A stretch of 64,000 nt of DNA, from assembly GCA_024291935.2 (NCBI GenBank), contig CM044312.1:49978001-50042000 (forward strand). Reading direction: 5' to 3'. A program made the position numbers and the translations under genes. Below, in pieces: positions 13,216-24,902 of the stretch (positions within the stretch are counted from its first letter, which is position 1; each line of letters opens with the position of its first letter). The stretch comes from Okapia johnstoni (Eukaryota > Chordata > Mammalia > Artiodactyla > Giraffidae). The notes under the pieces are model-generated. The model did no database searches and was not told the origin of the DNA. It saw only the letters and a program-made list of their open reading frames with translations.

Positions 13216-13424
13216 TTTGTGTGTGTGCTCAGTTGCTAGGTCATATCCAACTCTTTGTGACTCCATGGACTATATCCTGCCAGTCTCCTCTGTCCATGGG
13301 ATTTCCCAGGCAAGCATACTGAGTGGGTTGCCATTTCCTCCTTCAGGGGATCTTCCCAACCCAGGGCTGGAACGAGCATCTCCCGAGCATCTCCTACATT
13401 ACCACTAAGCCACCTGGAAAGCCT
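13216..13424 (-). mobile_element. Bov-tA SINE
   Basis: Reverse Bov-tA from a short (tg)n run and 'gctcagttgctaggtcatatcc' to 'ttaccactaagccacctggaaagcc'. A possible 7-bp duplication (tgaaact) flanks it. Confidence 0.85.
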
Positions 13425-13934
13425 GAAACTCAATCTACCTCAGGGCAAAGTAACAAGAGAAAGGAGCTTGCAGAACCCCTGCTGCTGTAGCTGCTACCCA
13501 TGGTGCCACTTCCACTGCTGCTGCAATTCCCACTGTCATAGGAATGCCACTTTATTACTGAAGTGGGGCTAAAAGAAGTAAAAGATCTTTTTTCCGCAGG
13601 GTCCCCATTCCCAGCCCTCTGGCCCATGAGAGAGGACTTTTCGTGCAGCTTTTTCTGTTAACACTAAGGTTCAGGAGGTCCTAGAATCTATGCCTGGAAA
13701 TATGGGAGGAGAGAAGAAGCAGGAAGTCATCTTCATAAGTGTTGCTGTTTGAGGCTTTTGTTCTCCTCCTTTGTTAACTTGTCATTATATACTTTTCGAA
13801 GTCCTCAGATAGTTGACTTGTGTATTCTGTCCAGGACTTTTAGTTGTAATCAGTGGGAGAAGGTAGATGCATTTACCCTATGTTATCCAGAACTAAAATT
13901 TTTCAACCTTATTGTTTTTAATATTATCTTATTA

Positions 13935-14180
13935 TAGTAAAAAATGCTAACACTTGCTTACCATGTGCAAAATACTGTGCTAAGCCTTCTACGTACATGA
14001 TTTACATATGGAAAAACAACAAACATTTATGATAAACATCATTATCCCCATTTTAAAGATGAGGAAATAGAGACTTAGCAGGGGTTAAGTGAACCCCTCA
14101 GGGTCACACAACTGGAAAACCCAGTATGATCCTTGACTGGTCTGACTCCAGAGCCACTCTGAATCATTCTGCAACATAGT
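13935..14180 (-). repeat. MIR SINE
   Basis: Near full-length reverse MIR: 'accatgtgcaaaatactgtgc', 'tatccccattttaaagatgagg', 'gggtcacacaactgg', 'gtctgactccagagcc'. Confidence 0.85.
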
Positions 14181-14889
14181 CAGGAGTGGGGACAGAGCTG
14201 CAGATGCTCTGATTACATGTGAGGGCCAGGAAGTGGTCTTCTCTGAGACCTATGTTTTCCTAGCTTTCAGCATTGATTAGGTCAAGTTGAAAGATGTACT
14301 TATGTACAAGGCAGGTTGAGATTTAATATTGCTTTGTGTTAGTTATTGGGCAGGTGTTTGTTTAAAGGAAGTGGAAACAGGTGTGTGGGCCCTGATTCAA
14401 TTACATGATGGAGAGGAACACGCTGATCCATGGCCCTTTTCAAGGAGAGATGCTGATTGTGCTAATTAATCATTTGTCTGTCAGAACAAAATAGAACATA
14501 ATAGAAAATGATGTTCCAGCTACCATAGGTGTGGAATACAGACTCATGTGTATGTCTCTCCAGCAACCGGATGCAACTGTTTATGATGACAGCAATTAAG
14601 ATGCAGTACCTGAGTCCTCCTGTATTACCATGTCTGAGATGATTTGAAGGAGAGGTGTTTAACAAACTCTTGTCAATAACATGGAACATCATCCAACAGG
14701 AATTGTCTCTCAAAGGAAATTCTCTCTTCAAAGAGATCAACTGAGTCTTTTTAGATCATGATGACATCCAAAAGACAGGGTTGAATGGGATATTTTTTCA
14801 TTGTGTCTTGAAACACTCAATTTACCTTACCTAATCAAGACTTGTATGCTCATAATGGAGCATAACAATATTTAATTCTCTTCTTGAAA
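14181..14889. other. Unassigned intergenic sequence
   Basis: No gene and no recognisable young repeat. ORFs on both strands are short and lack protein-like features. Confidence 0.4.
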
Positions 14890-15530
14890 TTATCCACTTA
14901 CCACCCAATAACCAGAGTGGTCTTTTAAAAACATAAATCAGATGGATAGCTTCACTGTGTAATAATTTCCAGTGGCTTTTCATATATTTTTAGTTATATC
15001 CCTAACTCCTTACCAAGATCTACAAAACTCTACACAACTCAGCCCTACATACCTCCATGACCTCATTTTGTACTACTCTCTGCCTCTCTCACTGTGATCC
15101 AATTCCATGAATCTTTTTGCTAATTCCTGAACACACCAAGGTCATTCTCATTTCAAGGGTATTTCCCTTGCTCTTCCCTCTTTGCATTTGCTAGTCCACT
15201 TTCCCCAGATATTCATATGGCTGGCACCTTCTCCTTTAAATCTCTGTTCAAATGCAAACTCTTCAGAAAGTCTTCTCATGACAACTCTATCCAAAACAGA
15301 GCTTCTTCCTATACTCATCTCTGTATATTCTCTATCCACTTATCTGTTTTCTTCTTGGCATTTTGCTATCTGGATTTTTGTTACTTTATTTGCTTATTTA
15401 TTTAGTGGCTATTTCTCTTATTAGAAAGTAGCTTTGTGAGGAAGAAACTTGTCTGGCATCTTTCCATGTCCTATCTCCAGGCCTAAAACACTTCTGGCAA
15501 GTTATCAGTTCATAAAATAACTTTATGAGT
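14890..15530 (+). repeat. L2 LINE 3' end
   Basis: Long, ordered match to the L2 3' region: 'accagagtggtcttttaaaaac', 'aactcagccctacatacctcc', 'ctctttgcatttgctagtcc', 'catatggctggcaccttctcc', 'gaggaagaaacttgtctggc'. No ORF survives. Confidence 0.8.
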
Positions 15531-16204
15531 GAAGAGACAAGAGAATTAATTAGATAATTAGCTAAATCCATATACTAACACTAATAAACATTACATAAAC
15601 AAAGATGAGACATAGTCTAATCCATCAAGAAATTTTTGCTTTGGGGAGGAAAATACATACAGCTAATAACCTGTCTGTGTTATTTATTTATATACTTTTC
15701 AAAAATTCCCTATGAACATCAGTGTTTCTGGGCCTGGGATCATCATTTTACCAGACAGTAGGGAAACTGAGGAAAAAATATCAGGACAACATAGCAAGTC
15801 TTTCATAAAGTTAATGCAACACTGTTAATGTAACAGTGTTCTTCCTCTTATTTCAGGGCTATATCTCCTTTTAAATTAGAGGAATTGTCTCTTGGCATGG
15901 AGAATCACAAACCTAACTCCAAATCATATGGTCCACCTCAGAGATTCTCCTCCACTCCAGGCCCCTGCTTGCTTCACCAGCACATGGAATTCATTACCTT
16001 ATTTTAAAGCTACTTCCTCCCAATCGCCTGCTTTGAATCAGAATTTAGTATGGACAGTTTTCCTTTACTTTTGAACCCCATGCCTGTATGAGATTTTCAG
16101 ATTATAGTAAATCATCTAAGTCAGTGATTCTCATATCTGAAGTTCTTTTAAAGTAATCTAGAATTTTCAAAAGGTTGCCATTGCCTAGAGAAAAGGCTAA
16201 GTTG
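15531..16204. other. Unassigned intergenic sequence
   Basis: AT-rich with no gene. A weak MIR-like block ('ccagacagtagggaaactgagg') lies near 15750. Confidence 0.4.
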
Positions 16205-16345
16205 GGACTATTGGGGTAAGGGAAATGTTCTACATCTCATAGTGATGGATTATGATCAAATGTATTTGTGAAAATTCATAGAATTGCACACCATATAAGG
16301 GTGAATTTACTGTATATAAATTATATCTTGACAAGCTTCCACTAA
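16205..16345 (+). mobile_element. Old L1 3' end fragment
   Basis: Contains the L1 3' landmark series 'tagtgatggattatgatc', 'aattgcacaccatataagggtgaatttactg' and 'aattatatcttgac'. Confidence 0.6.
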
Positions 16346-16364
16346 AAAGCAATCAGTGTCCTTC

Positions 16365-16593
16365 AAAAGGGCTTTCTAGGAGGCGCTAGTGGTAAAGAAC
16401 CCACCTGCAGTGCCGGAGATAAAGGAGATGCCGGTTCAATCCATGAGTCTGAAAGATCCCCTGGAGGAGGGCCTGGCAACCCACTCCAATATTCTTGCCT
16501 GGAGAATCCCATGGACAGAGGAGACTGGCAGGCTACAGTCAATAGGGTCACAAAGAGTTGGACATGACTGAAGCAACTTAGCTCACATGCATG
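16365..16593 (+). mobile_element. Bov-tA SINE with target duplication
   Basis: Sense Bov-tA, head 'ggaggcgctagtggtaaagaaccc', tail 'gacatgactgaagcaacttag'. The near-perfect duplication cagtgtc(c/t)tt starts at 16354 and at 16594. Confidence 0.9.
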
Positions 16594-17177
16594 CAGTGTC
16601 TTTCCAAAGAACCAAATCAGGTCTGTATACCAAACTTGATTTTCTCCTAGTGCAATCAAATATATCCATACAAACTAGTCTTGAGTTAGTGTGTGAACTA
16701 TGCAATTTTCCAAATGATTATAGAAAAAAGACATAATCCATTCAAATATATAATGAAAATTTGTTGAACTCATTTAAGAGGGAACTAGTAAGATGACAGA
16801 GTTTATTTAAACAATAACATGAGAAATGTTTTGTTTATGTAATGTGTGTATGACAAATGCTTGATAAAATTTCTACTGTAAATAGATGTCTTACAGAGCA
16901 ATAAATCCTGTTTTTTTTTGGGGGGGGTGATTTTCTATATTGGATAAATATTATTTGCAATTGTTATTGAATATAAAATCATCTGTATTTTTTCATATTT
17001 TGACAAACACATCTAACTGTAGGGATTTGTTAAATCCCAGTGGCCCTAATTAAGTCCAACAAGTGTTCTTCTACCCAAGATTCAGATGGTCTTCATATGG
17101 GTTGAGTGAGCAGCACCCTAGCATGACAAAGAAGGTCCTGAAAACTACAAACAAGGCTCACCCTATCCAACCATTTT
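16594..17177. other. Unassigned AT-rich sequence
   Basis: No gene seen. An odd homopolymer junction of T and G runs occurs at about 16911-16927. Confidence 0.4.
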
Positions 17178-17392
17178 GAGCTTCCCGGGTGGCACAGTGG
17201 TGAAGAATCCACCTGCCAATACAGGAGACTCAAGAGGTAAGGGTTCGAATCCTGGGTCAAGAAGATCCCCTGGAGTAGGAAATGGCAACCCAGCCCAGTA
17301 TTCTTGCCTGGAAAATGCCGGAGACAGAGAAGCCAGGCAGGCTACAGTCTGTGGGGTCGCAAAAGAGTCAGACGTGACTGATCCCACGTGCT
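17178..17392 (+). mobile_element. Bov-tA SINE with intact B box
   Basis: Sense Bov-tA. Its head keeps a near-perfect Pol III B box, ggttcgaatcc, near 17240. The body ends 'gacgtgactgatcccacg'. Confidence 0.9.
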
Positions 17393-17743
17393 CTTATCCA
17401 AGGGTATATTTTTTCCCCTAACCTTCAGGTTTTTGTCCCTAGATACAGTAGTGGAGGTGGTAGGCAAGGATTCTCATCTGAGCCTGCTCTCATTTGCCTG
17501 AATCCTCCACAGAGGTAAGTTATCTGTCCGATTTTTCACTTCACCTACTCACCCGCTGTGGGACAGCTGATTTGTTTACATCAAATGAAAGGGCTTCTTG
17601 AGTGGGAGTATGTGCCATTTAGAATAGACAGTGAACAAGTAAACAAATAAGCATCACTGTATAATCAATAAATCAAACAATGTGGAGATGAAGTACTGAT
17701 ACATGATGTAACAAGGATAAACCTCAGAAACATCACACTAAGT

Positions 17744-17932
17744 GTTAGTCACTCAGTCGTGCTCGACTCTTTGTGAGCTCACCACGCTCCTCTGTCCATG
17801 GAATTCTCCAGGCAAGAATACTGGAGTGGGTGGCCATTTCCTTCTCCAGGGGATCTTTCTGACCCAGGGATCGAACCCAAGTCTCCCTCATTGCAGGCAG
17901 ACTCTTTACCAACTGAGCCACCAGGGAAGACC
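17744..17932 (-). mobile_element. Bov-tA SINE nested in L1
   Basis: Reverse Bov-tA ('tagtcactcagtcgtgctcg' to 'gagccaccagggaaga'). Short flanking duplication of about 7 bp around ctaa(g/c)tg. Confidence 0.88.
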
Positions 17933-18146
17933 CTAACTGAAAGAAGCCAGACACAAAAGACTATATATTTTATTCTGTATTTTATTCTCATGCATATAAA
18001 TTGCCCAGAATTATCGAATCTATAGACACAGAACGTAGATTAGTGGTTGTCTAGAGCTGGAGAATGAGGTGTGGAAATGAAAGTGGCTGCTAATGGGTAT
18101 AAGATTTCTTTTGGGGGTGATGAAAATATTCTGAAATTAGATTATG

Positions 18147-18358
18147 TGTGCATGCATGCTCAGTCACTCATTTGTGTCTGACTCTTAGCATCTCCATGGA
18201 CTATAGCCCGCCAGGGTCCTCTGTCTGCTTTCCAGGCAAGAATACTGGAGTGGGTGGCCATTTCCTTCTCCAGGGGATCTTCCCCACCCAGAGATTGAAA
18301 CCCACACCTCCTGCATTGCAGGGGGATTCTTTACCCCTGTGCCACCTGGAAAGCCCCC
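18147..18358 (-). mobile_element. Bov-tA SINE nested in L1, perfect duplication
   Basis: Reverse Bov-tA ('gcatgctcagtcactcattt' to 'gccacctggaaagccccc'). The perfect 8-bp duplication agattatg lies at 18139-18146 and 18359-18366. Confidence 0.9.
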
Positions 18359-18509
18359 AGATTATGGTGCACAATTCTATAAATATGTTAAATGCCATTA
18401 GATTTTTCACTTTAAATGTACCTAAATTATATCTCAATGAAGTGTTAAAAAAAATAGCAAAGCAAAATCAATGAAAACAAAGTAATCATAAAACACTTGA
18501 GGCAGTGTT

Positions 18510-18840
18510 TCCAAGGAGGCAACAGCAAGCACATCACCTGAGCTGGGGATGAATTTGCCCTATATAAGGAATAGAGATTAAGGCTGGAGCAAAGAGGGAG
18601 AAGTAAGTAGGGAACATGTCAGAAGGGTCTCAAGCCATGGTAGGATCTTTTTGAGTTTAATTTTGAGTGAATGAGAAACCATCGAAGGATCTGACATAAG
18701 ATAGTGACCAAATGTAATAGATACTAAGAAGATTAGTCTGACTATCTTGTGGGTTATTGACTCATGGGGAGTGAAAGGAAGCAGACAGAGCTGCCAGGAC
18801 CTATTATAGTAGTTTGAGCAATACTCAGAAAAGTCATAGA
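18510..18840. repeat. Ancient L2-class repeat fragment
   Basis: Same ancient repeat type as at 4120-4480: 'tcaagccatggtaggatc', 'gaatgagaaaccatcgaagg', 'aagattagtctgactatc', in that order. High divergence. Confidence 0.5.
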
Positions 18841-18841
18841 T

Positions 18842-18892
18842 TCCTTCCCTTTCCTTCCTTTCAGTTCCCTTCCCTTCCTTTCTTTTCTCTGC
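18842..18892. repeat. Pyrimidine-rich tract (CCTT)n-like
   Basis: Imperfect run of cctt/ttcc units on the + strand, low complexity. Confidence 0.85.
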
Positions 18893-20989
18893 TCTTTATC
18901 ATAAACAAACAGCAAGGTGACTTTATATTTAGCAGAACAATTCTCATGACTTGTCCCAGAAAAGGACTACTTAGCCAGAATATTTGACCCACTGCTAACC
19001 TTTAGTACTTCAAAAAACTATACGTCACTCATCACAAGAGAACAATCTATTAATAATGAAAAGTGTAAACTCTTATATAATTAATCCTCATAAAAAATGC
19101 ATTATCCCAATTTAGTGTCAAAACCTACCTTTCACTACAAATAACACTGTCAAAGTAAAACATAGGTCACTTAATTTGTCCATGACAACCCTTTCCAGTT
19201 TTCCAGCTCACAGCAAGTAAATGATTTTCCTGCATCACAAACAAACTGCAGTCTTCAGTGCCATATTTGGCAAAGAAACAATAAGGCATCTGTAGAAAAA
19301 CAGTGTTTGCGTTTGACTCCTCTTCTTGCCTAAGGGATTATTTCCATGGTGCAAGCTCAAGTGGGTGGCAAAGAATAGGCAGGCTTTGTGAGACCATTAC
19401 TCACATAATGAGATCTGAGGTCTGCTATTCAACACAATTTTCAATGGGCACTTTCCCCAGGGCTAAATTGCAGCCTACAGATGTTTTGATTAGCAAATAT
19501 AATTTAAAAATAAAAGCGTACAAAACGCCTCCAGCCCCCATCCATTAGTTTCTCTCCTAGAAGAGGTTTGCTCAGCAGAGTACTGTGCTCAATCTTAGAA
19601 TGTGTCACTCTCCTCTGGGACTCCTCCAGCCCTCCTCCCATCTCGTGACAGGTCCCAAGGTATCTCTTCACTTGACCCAGTTATTTCTATGTCAGGAGCC
19701 AATCCACCTTGAAAGTATGAGTGATCTGATATCTTGTCTTTCAGCCAGCTCCAAGCATTCATATACCACATACCCACTTCTCCATAAAACTGAGCTACAC
19801 CCATGCACTGGTGATCTTATCAGTCATTTCAGAGCCTGTTTATCAATTCTAAACCTGCCCCTGCTTCATTGCAGTTTTCTTCCAGCTTTTCTTCTTTGTG
19901 ATACTGCGCATCCTCCTGTGAAATTTGTTTTTCTCCTAATCTCTCTAATTGGTAACTCTTGTCTCATAATAGCATAGATTCTAGGAAAGTCAACCTATGC
20001 TTTAAAGTAGACTGGCGGGTAACTTTAGAACTTCAGGTTCAAGCCCTGTCTATAGCTGCTATGGGATTATCCAACCACCTGTGTTACAAAGTCTCATTGT
20101 TCCTCACTGGTCAGTCATTGCCCTGTTCCATGGTGATAGCCTCACATGACTTCTGGGTCTCTAATGGTCAGCTAACTGCTGTGCATTCCCCACTCCACAC
20201 CACCTCCCTCATCTCCAGACTGGGGCACACTGGAATGTCTGACTCTCCTCAACATCATACCCAGGCTGTGGGAACCCTGGGACCCTGTCTCAGACCCTCT
20301 CTCCACCAAGATCCACCATGCCAGCACTTCTGTTGTGCCAACACCATATAGCCATGTGGCAGACACAGAGGTGCTCAACCAGAAGATCACATAAGAAGCA
20401 TGGTATAAATCCCCTGAGCTCTGGGATTCCCATACATCTGTCAGGGAATCCCAGAGATCTCACAGAGCTCTAGTAGCACAGCAGAAACAGGACACAAAAC
20501 CCACACTGAATCTGAAATTATTTTTCCCCTTTTATCTCTTTCCTAGCTTCTCCTACTCATGACTCTGCAAGGGCTTTTGTGCTTGTGTGGTGAGAATGTT
20601 CCTTTTATCATAACTTACAATCTTTCATGGTCCAAAGATTTATTCTTGATTTGTGGAGGGAAATTAAAAAAAAAGTTTTGGAATTTTCTAGAAAATTATC
20701 TTTTTTAATTTCTAAAGCCCTCTTTTTATGATTTTTATCTTGATAAAGATGTTACAGTGCTCAAAGCTGAGCTATGACTTCTATATTCTAAACACAATCA
20801 GTTCTCCCCTCTCCTGGGGCAAGAATCCTCAAAGTCAGGACCAAGTGTTTATGTCAAAAAAGAAAAAAAAGTGTGGCAAGGGGCAAGGAGGTAAACTCTA
20901 CCAAGAAGGGAAATACATTAAATGAGCTTTCAAAAAATTACACAATGGCAGACATGAACATCATTTCATGACTGCATCAGTCATTATAA
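18893..20989. other. Unassigned intergenic sequence
   Basis: About 2.1 kb without a supported gene. ORFs of up to 130 codons occur at 19585-19977 and 19959-20351, but they overlap in different frames, are Leu/Ser/His-biased and show no family signature or splice context. Confidence 0.4.
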
Positions 20990-22270
20990 TTGTTTTCCAA
21001 TACTGGTAATTTCCCATGTTGATACATAGATAGCTTCTCATGTTTCCTTCTTATTAACAATGAAAAGATATCTTTGAACACAGGCCAGACAGTTTTGGTA
21101 GATTAAATTAATAAAAGTGGGATATCCGGACCAAAATGTGAACATTTTTAAAACTTTAGATACATACTACCAAACTATCCCCATTTCAAAATAAACTCAC
21201 CAGCAATGATCTTTATTATGTACTCTTCTTAAATCATTATCATTCAACTCCAGCAATCTGATAAATGAGTTTGGTTTGCATTATCTGAATATTAGTGAGA
21301 TCAAACATATTTACATACATTTCTGACTCATTTTTTCCTTTATTCTCTTATTTCTTTTTTCATTTCAATTGCTTATTCATATTCTTAGCACATGTTTCAG
21401 AATGTGGAAATAAGTGAAGATCACTCAAATGAGAAGAAGCAGAGACTATTCATTTCGGAGCTTCCTATAATGATGGAGTTGGCCAGCAGCACTGTGTTTG
21501 GCAGTGGCTCTAGGGCAAGCAGGGGAGTGGGAAAGCTTTGTAGTGAAGTGAGTGGAGGCCTTCGAGAACACTGTGATTGAGAGTTGTTGGCAAGGGGAAG
21601 CTGGAAATGAGCTAACTGGAAAGGAACTAGTTTGTATGATTGGTTTGGGGGGCATAGTTAATTTTTCTGGTAGGTCCTAAGTTGGAACTGGGGAAAAAAT
21701 TAATGAAGATGGTAGTAATTATCAACTTAGGGGCATTTGGGGCTGATTGTTGCAGGAATTGTGAGTCAGAATTCCTTTTTTTTTTTTTTACATATGTTGT
21801 TGGTTTGTATATTCAGTCTTTGGAGAGGGGGAAAATATCTCTTTCTCTTTGATATGTAAGAGTTCTTTATAGGATAAGGAGATTCAATCTTTGACATAAA
21901 TGTTGCACATCAATCATGAGTTTGGAATTTGTTTAAATGTGTTTATAATATGTCAATTTTTAAATTTTATATAAACTATTGCTTTTCATAACCTCTGCTT
22001 TAGTTAGCTTGGAAGATTTTTCACATTCAGATATTATATGATATTCACTGGCATGTTCTTTTAATATTTGCACTATCTTTTAAAACTTTTAATGTATTTG
22101 GAATTTATATTGGTATAAGGTGGGTGGTATAAAACTAGTTTTTCTCCAAATTGATATGTAGTTGCCTCAATATCACTTGTTAATAAATTCATTTGGTGCC
22201 CATCAATAGATTCCTACCAATAGTTTTGGTTTTGATTAAATTACAGTATCAGCCTGTGAATTTTTAATTA
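20990..22270 (-). mobile_element. Old L1 fragments, antisense
   Basis: The + strand shows antisense old-L1 landmarks: 'gaacatttttaaaactttagatac' near 21140, and 'gagttctttataggataagg' and 'attgatatgtagttgcctc' at 21860-22170. An insert without L1 character at about 21385-21780 interrupts it; I cannot name that insert. Confidence 0.55.
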
Positions 22271-22517
22271 AATCCTAAGCTTATAAAGTGCCTCACAGAG
22301 CTTTAAATGGTAAGAGTTTAATATGGGGGAAGGGCAGGGAATAAACACCTCTGTGGGAAATTTAAAAGAAAATCCAGAACTAACTGTTGTAGGAGTGTGC
22401 ATCTCATTCACAAGAGCTGTGTTCACAGTTTTTTTCCTTTAAACATAAAATGAAATGTAACAATCTTAAATATATCATTCAACAGCTTTTGACAAATGGG
22501 TACATCTGTGCAACTCA

Positions 22518-22790
22518 ATGGAGAAGGCAATGGCACCCCACTCCAGTACTCTTGCCTGGAAAATCCCATGGACAGAGGAACCTGGTAGGCTGCAGTCCAT
22601 GGGGTCGCTAAGAGTTGGACACTACTGAGCGACTTTGCTTTCACTTTTCACTTTCATGCTTTGGAGAAGGAAATGGCAACCCACTCCAGTGTTCCTGCCT
22701 GGAGAATCCCAGGGACGGGGGGAGCCTGGTGGGCTGCCGTCTATGGGGTCTCACAGAGTCAGACACAACTGAAGCGACTTAGCAGCAGCA
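22518..22790 (+). mobile_element. Bov-A2 SINE with perfect 10-bp duplication
   Basis: Sense Bov-A2 dimer with 'cacttttcactttcatgc' linker and a short (agc)n tail. The duplication gtgcaactca lies at 22508-22517 and 22791-22800. Confidence 0.94.
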
Positions 22791-22999
22791 GTGCAACTCA
22801 GGATACTATCAAAGTAACGAACATCACATCACTTCAGAGGTTCCCTCATGTTCTTCCCCAGTCAGCCCTGCCCCACCCTACAGAGGCCAGCACTGCTCTG
22901 ATTTTTTCCCATCATTCATCTGTTTTTCCTGTTATCCTCTACAACATGCTTGAAATACATCAAAAATTAAAAGATAGAGGAATGAGTAGATGGATAGCT

Positions 23000-23560
23000 A
23001 TACAATAAGCAAATATAGCAAAGTGTTCATGATTAAAACTGGGTTCTAGTTATACATTTATTCCCTGTAAAATATTTGCAACATTTTATGGTTGGACATT
23101 TACATAATAAAATGTTAGGGGAAAAAAGCAAAAACTCAAAATTTGAAACACTTCTGTAGAAGATCAAGATCAAGGAATATTGCTAAATATCCAGGAAAAT
23201 ATAAAGAAATATTAATCAATACAATGTGGTGTTACAGAGACGTAAAAATTGATCAACAACAGAATAGAGAACCCCAAACAAGCTCATAAGTAGGCAGAAA
23301 CTTTACTCATGGAAACAGCATCTTAGATTGGTGGAGGAAGAGCAGCCTTTTCAAGAAATAGTATTTGGACAATCAGTTATCCATGTGGAAAAATAAAACA
23401 AGATTCTTTGCTGACAGCATAATACCAAATGGATGAAGGATTTAAATGGGAATGCAAAGCTGTAATAGTTTTAGAGGAGGTATGAGATGCAGTTGACTGA
23501 TGCTCAGAAACCATTCTTATTTTCTTCTGATGTATATCCCTGCACTGCAGAAATCTTTAA
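23000..23560 (+). mobile_element. Old L1 ORF2-derived fragments
   Basis: Decayed sequence such as 'tatccatgtggaaaaataaaac' and 'aaatggatgaaggatttaaatg', typical of old L1 ORF2. A short A-rich run lies at 23559-23578. Confidence 0.5.
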
Positions 23561-23579
23561 AAAAGAAAAAAAAAAAAAG

Positions 23580-24093
23580 ACGTTTCTCAAACTCCCAGTA
23601 GCTGAGGCCCAGGATACAAATTAGGTCTCATCAAATAGGTGTGCTCACATGAGATTTAGAAGGTGGCAATGAGGCCAAGGCCACCCACCTGCTGCTTTAG
23701 GCTGTTTTCTGCTCAAGCAAGACCATGGCAAAGGGAGCAGGCCTCCTGCCCACATAGTAGAGGGCCAGTTGCAATGGCAGTGGTAGCTGGGCTCTGTCCC
23801 AGCCTTCAGTCACCAGTTTCAGAGCTGTTGAGATGTGATTGATTTGGTGGCCATGACAGCTATGTGATTATGACTTCTTCCTCCTATATCATGGATTTCA
23901 TTTTGATCCTGGATCCAGATTTTATTAGAACTCCCTCTTTTGAACACTTCTCTGTTAAAATACTTGTATTATTGTTGCCTATGTTCAACCCTAGCTGACA
24001 CATAATACAATATTAGAAAATACCTTATTGCTTTTTTGTGTGTGTGTGGGAAAGTATTTCTTAAAGATGTACTAAACAAGCCATAAATCAAAG
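23580..24093. other. Unassigned sequence, possibly an old LTR
   Basis: A GC-richer block without open frames. Its end ('gttcaaccctagctgacac') is LTR-like in feel, but I cannot identify a family. Confidence 0.3.
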
Positions 24094-24177
24094 TATTGGG
24101 TTGGCCAAAAAGTTCATTTGGAGTTTTCCATAAGATGCTATGGAAAGACCTGAACAAACTTTTTGACCAATCCAATA
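24094..24177. mobile_element. Mariner-type MITE, about 80 bp
   Basis: Almost entirely palindromic: 'tattgggttggccaaaaag' at the left and the inverse '(c)tttttgaccaatccaata' at the right, with a TA dinucleotide at each end, as mariner insertions leave. Internal arms ('gttttccataa...tatggaaag') also pair. Too short to encode a transposase. It matches the mariner MITE common in ruminant genomes. Confidence 0.85.
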
Positions 24178-24361
24178 ATTCATGTTTAATTTCTGTTCAA
24201 CAAAAGACACCATAAGTAGAGGAAAAAATTCACAGCAGAGTTGATAGTATTTGCTACACGTATTCTTGGTACAGATTATAATCCAAAATAGATTTTTTAA
24301 ACTAATGTGAATCAGTAATAGAAAGGAAGAGGGTTAAAAATACAGAAACAAGAGGAAAGTC

Positions 24362-24786
24362 TAATTAACATCATGTACAGATTTGAGAGTTGGACCATAA
24401 AGAAGGCTGAGCATCCAAGAATTGATGCTTTCAAATTGTGGTGCTGGAGAAGACTCTTGAGAGTCCCTTGGACAGCAAGTAGATCAAACCAGTCAATCCT
24501 AAAGGAAATCAACTCTGAATATTCACTGGAAGGACTGCTGCTGAAGCTGAAGCTCCAATACTTTGGCCATTTGATGCGAAGAGTCAACTCATTGGAAAAG
24601 ATGCTGGGAAAGATTGAGGGTAGGAGAAAAAGGGGGCGACAGAGGATGAGATGGCTGGATGACATCACCGACTCAATGGAGATGAGTTTGAGCAAACTCT
24701 GGGAGATAGTGAAGGACAGGGAAGCCTGGCAGGCTGAAGTTCATGAGGTTGCAAATAGACACAACTTAGTGACTGAACAACAACAA
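24362..24786 (+). mobile_element. Bov-B LINE, ORF C-terminal end (open)
   Basis: 5'-truncated Bov-B (RTE clade). The frame starting 24373 is open and gives the Bov-B ORF C terminus: [18 protein letters not shown], then [55 protein letters not shown] and [14 protein letters not shown]. It lacks the endonuclease and reverse transcriptase and is not autonomous. The frame then runs into L1 sequence, so the last residues of that ORF are not Bov-B. Confidence 0.92.
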
Positions 24787-24902
24787 AAAACACATAAACT
24801 ATATTTAACCTCACTGGAAATCAACAAAATCCAAATTAAAACCGCAAGATAAAATCTCATCAGATTGGTAAACATTTAAAAAGTGAATAATACAAAATTA
24901 TA

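Larger units (their letters stand above)
11870..13915 (-). mobile_element. Ancient L1/HAL1 relic with ORF1
   Basis: Read on the minus strand, 12245-12544 encodes an L1 ORF1p-like coiled coil (NILKMNEKIDIFSRKIEGM, then KNEQTLKDLWDNI). Just downstream, lower-quality sequence resembles the ORF1 segment with FEEIMAENFPNL. On the + strand the familiar 'cagccattatttcttcaaatatg', 'tgtcccacaggtctttgag' and 'ggattgtatcctggacaatt' blocks appear. Several stops and indels make it a fossil. I see ORF1 but no ORF2, which favours HAL1, though an old L1M fragment is possible. A Bov-tA opened it at about 13216-13424. The part beyond 13424 is less certain. Confidence 0.75.
17690..18455 (+). mobile_element. Old L1 3' end carrying two nested SINEs
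   Basis: The L1 segments read through in order when the two SINEs are skipped: 'tacatgatgtaacaaggataaacctc' before 17743, 'gaaagaagccagacacaaaag' to 'ggggtgatgaaaatattctg' at 17940-18146, then 'atggtgcacaattctataaat' to 'aattatatctcaatgaagtg' at 18360-18445. Confidence 0.75.

Noticed and set aside
17178..17260. tRNA-like sequence with B box ggttcgaatcc
   Set aside because: It is the tRNA-derived head of a Bov-tA SINE: no acceptor stem or complete cloverleaf, and the SINE body follows directly.
24373..24852. 159-codon + strand ORF as a host gene
   Set aside because: The sequence is the Bov-B ORF C terminus, running on into L1 sequence.
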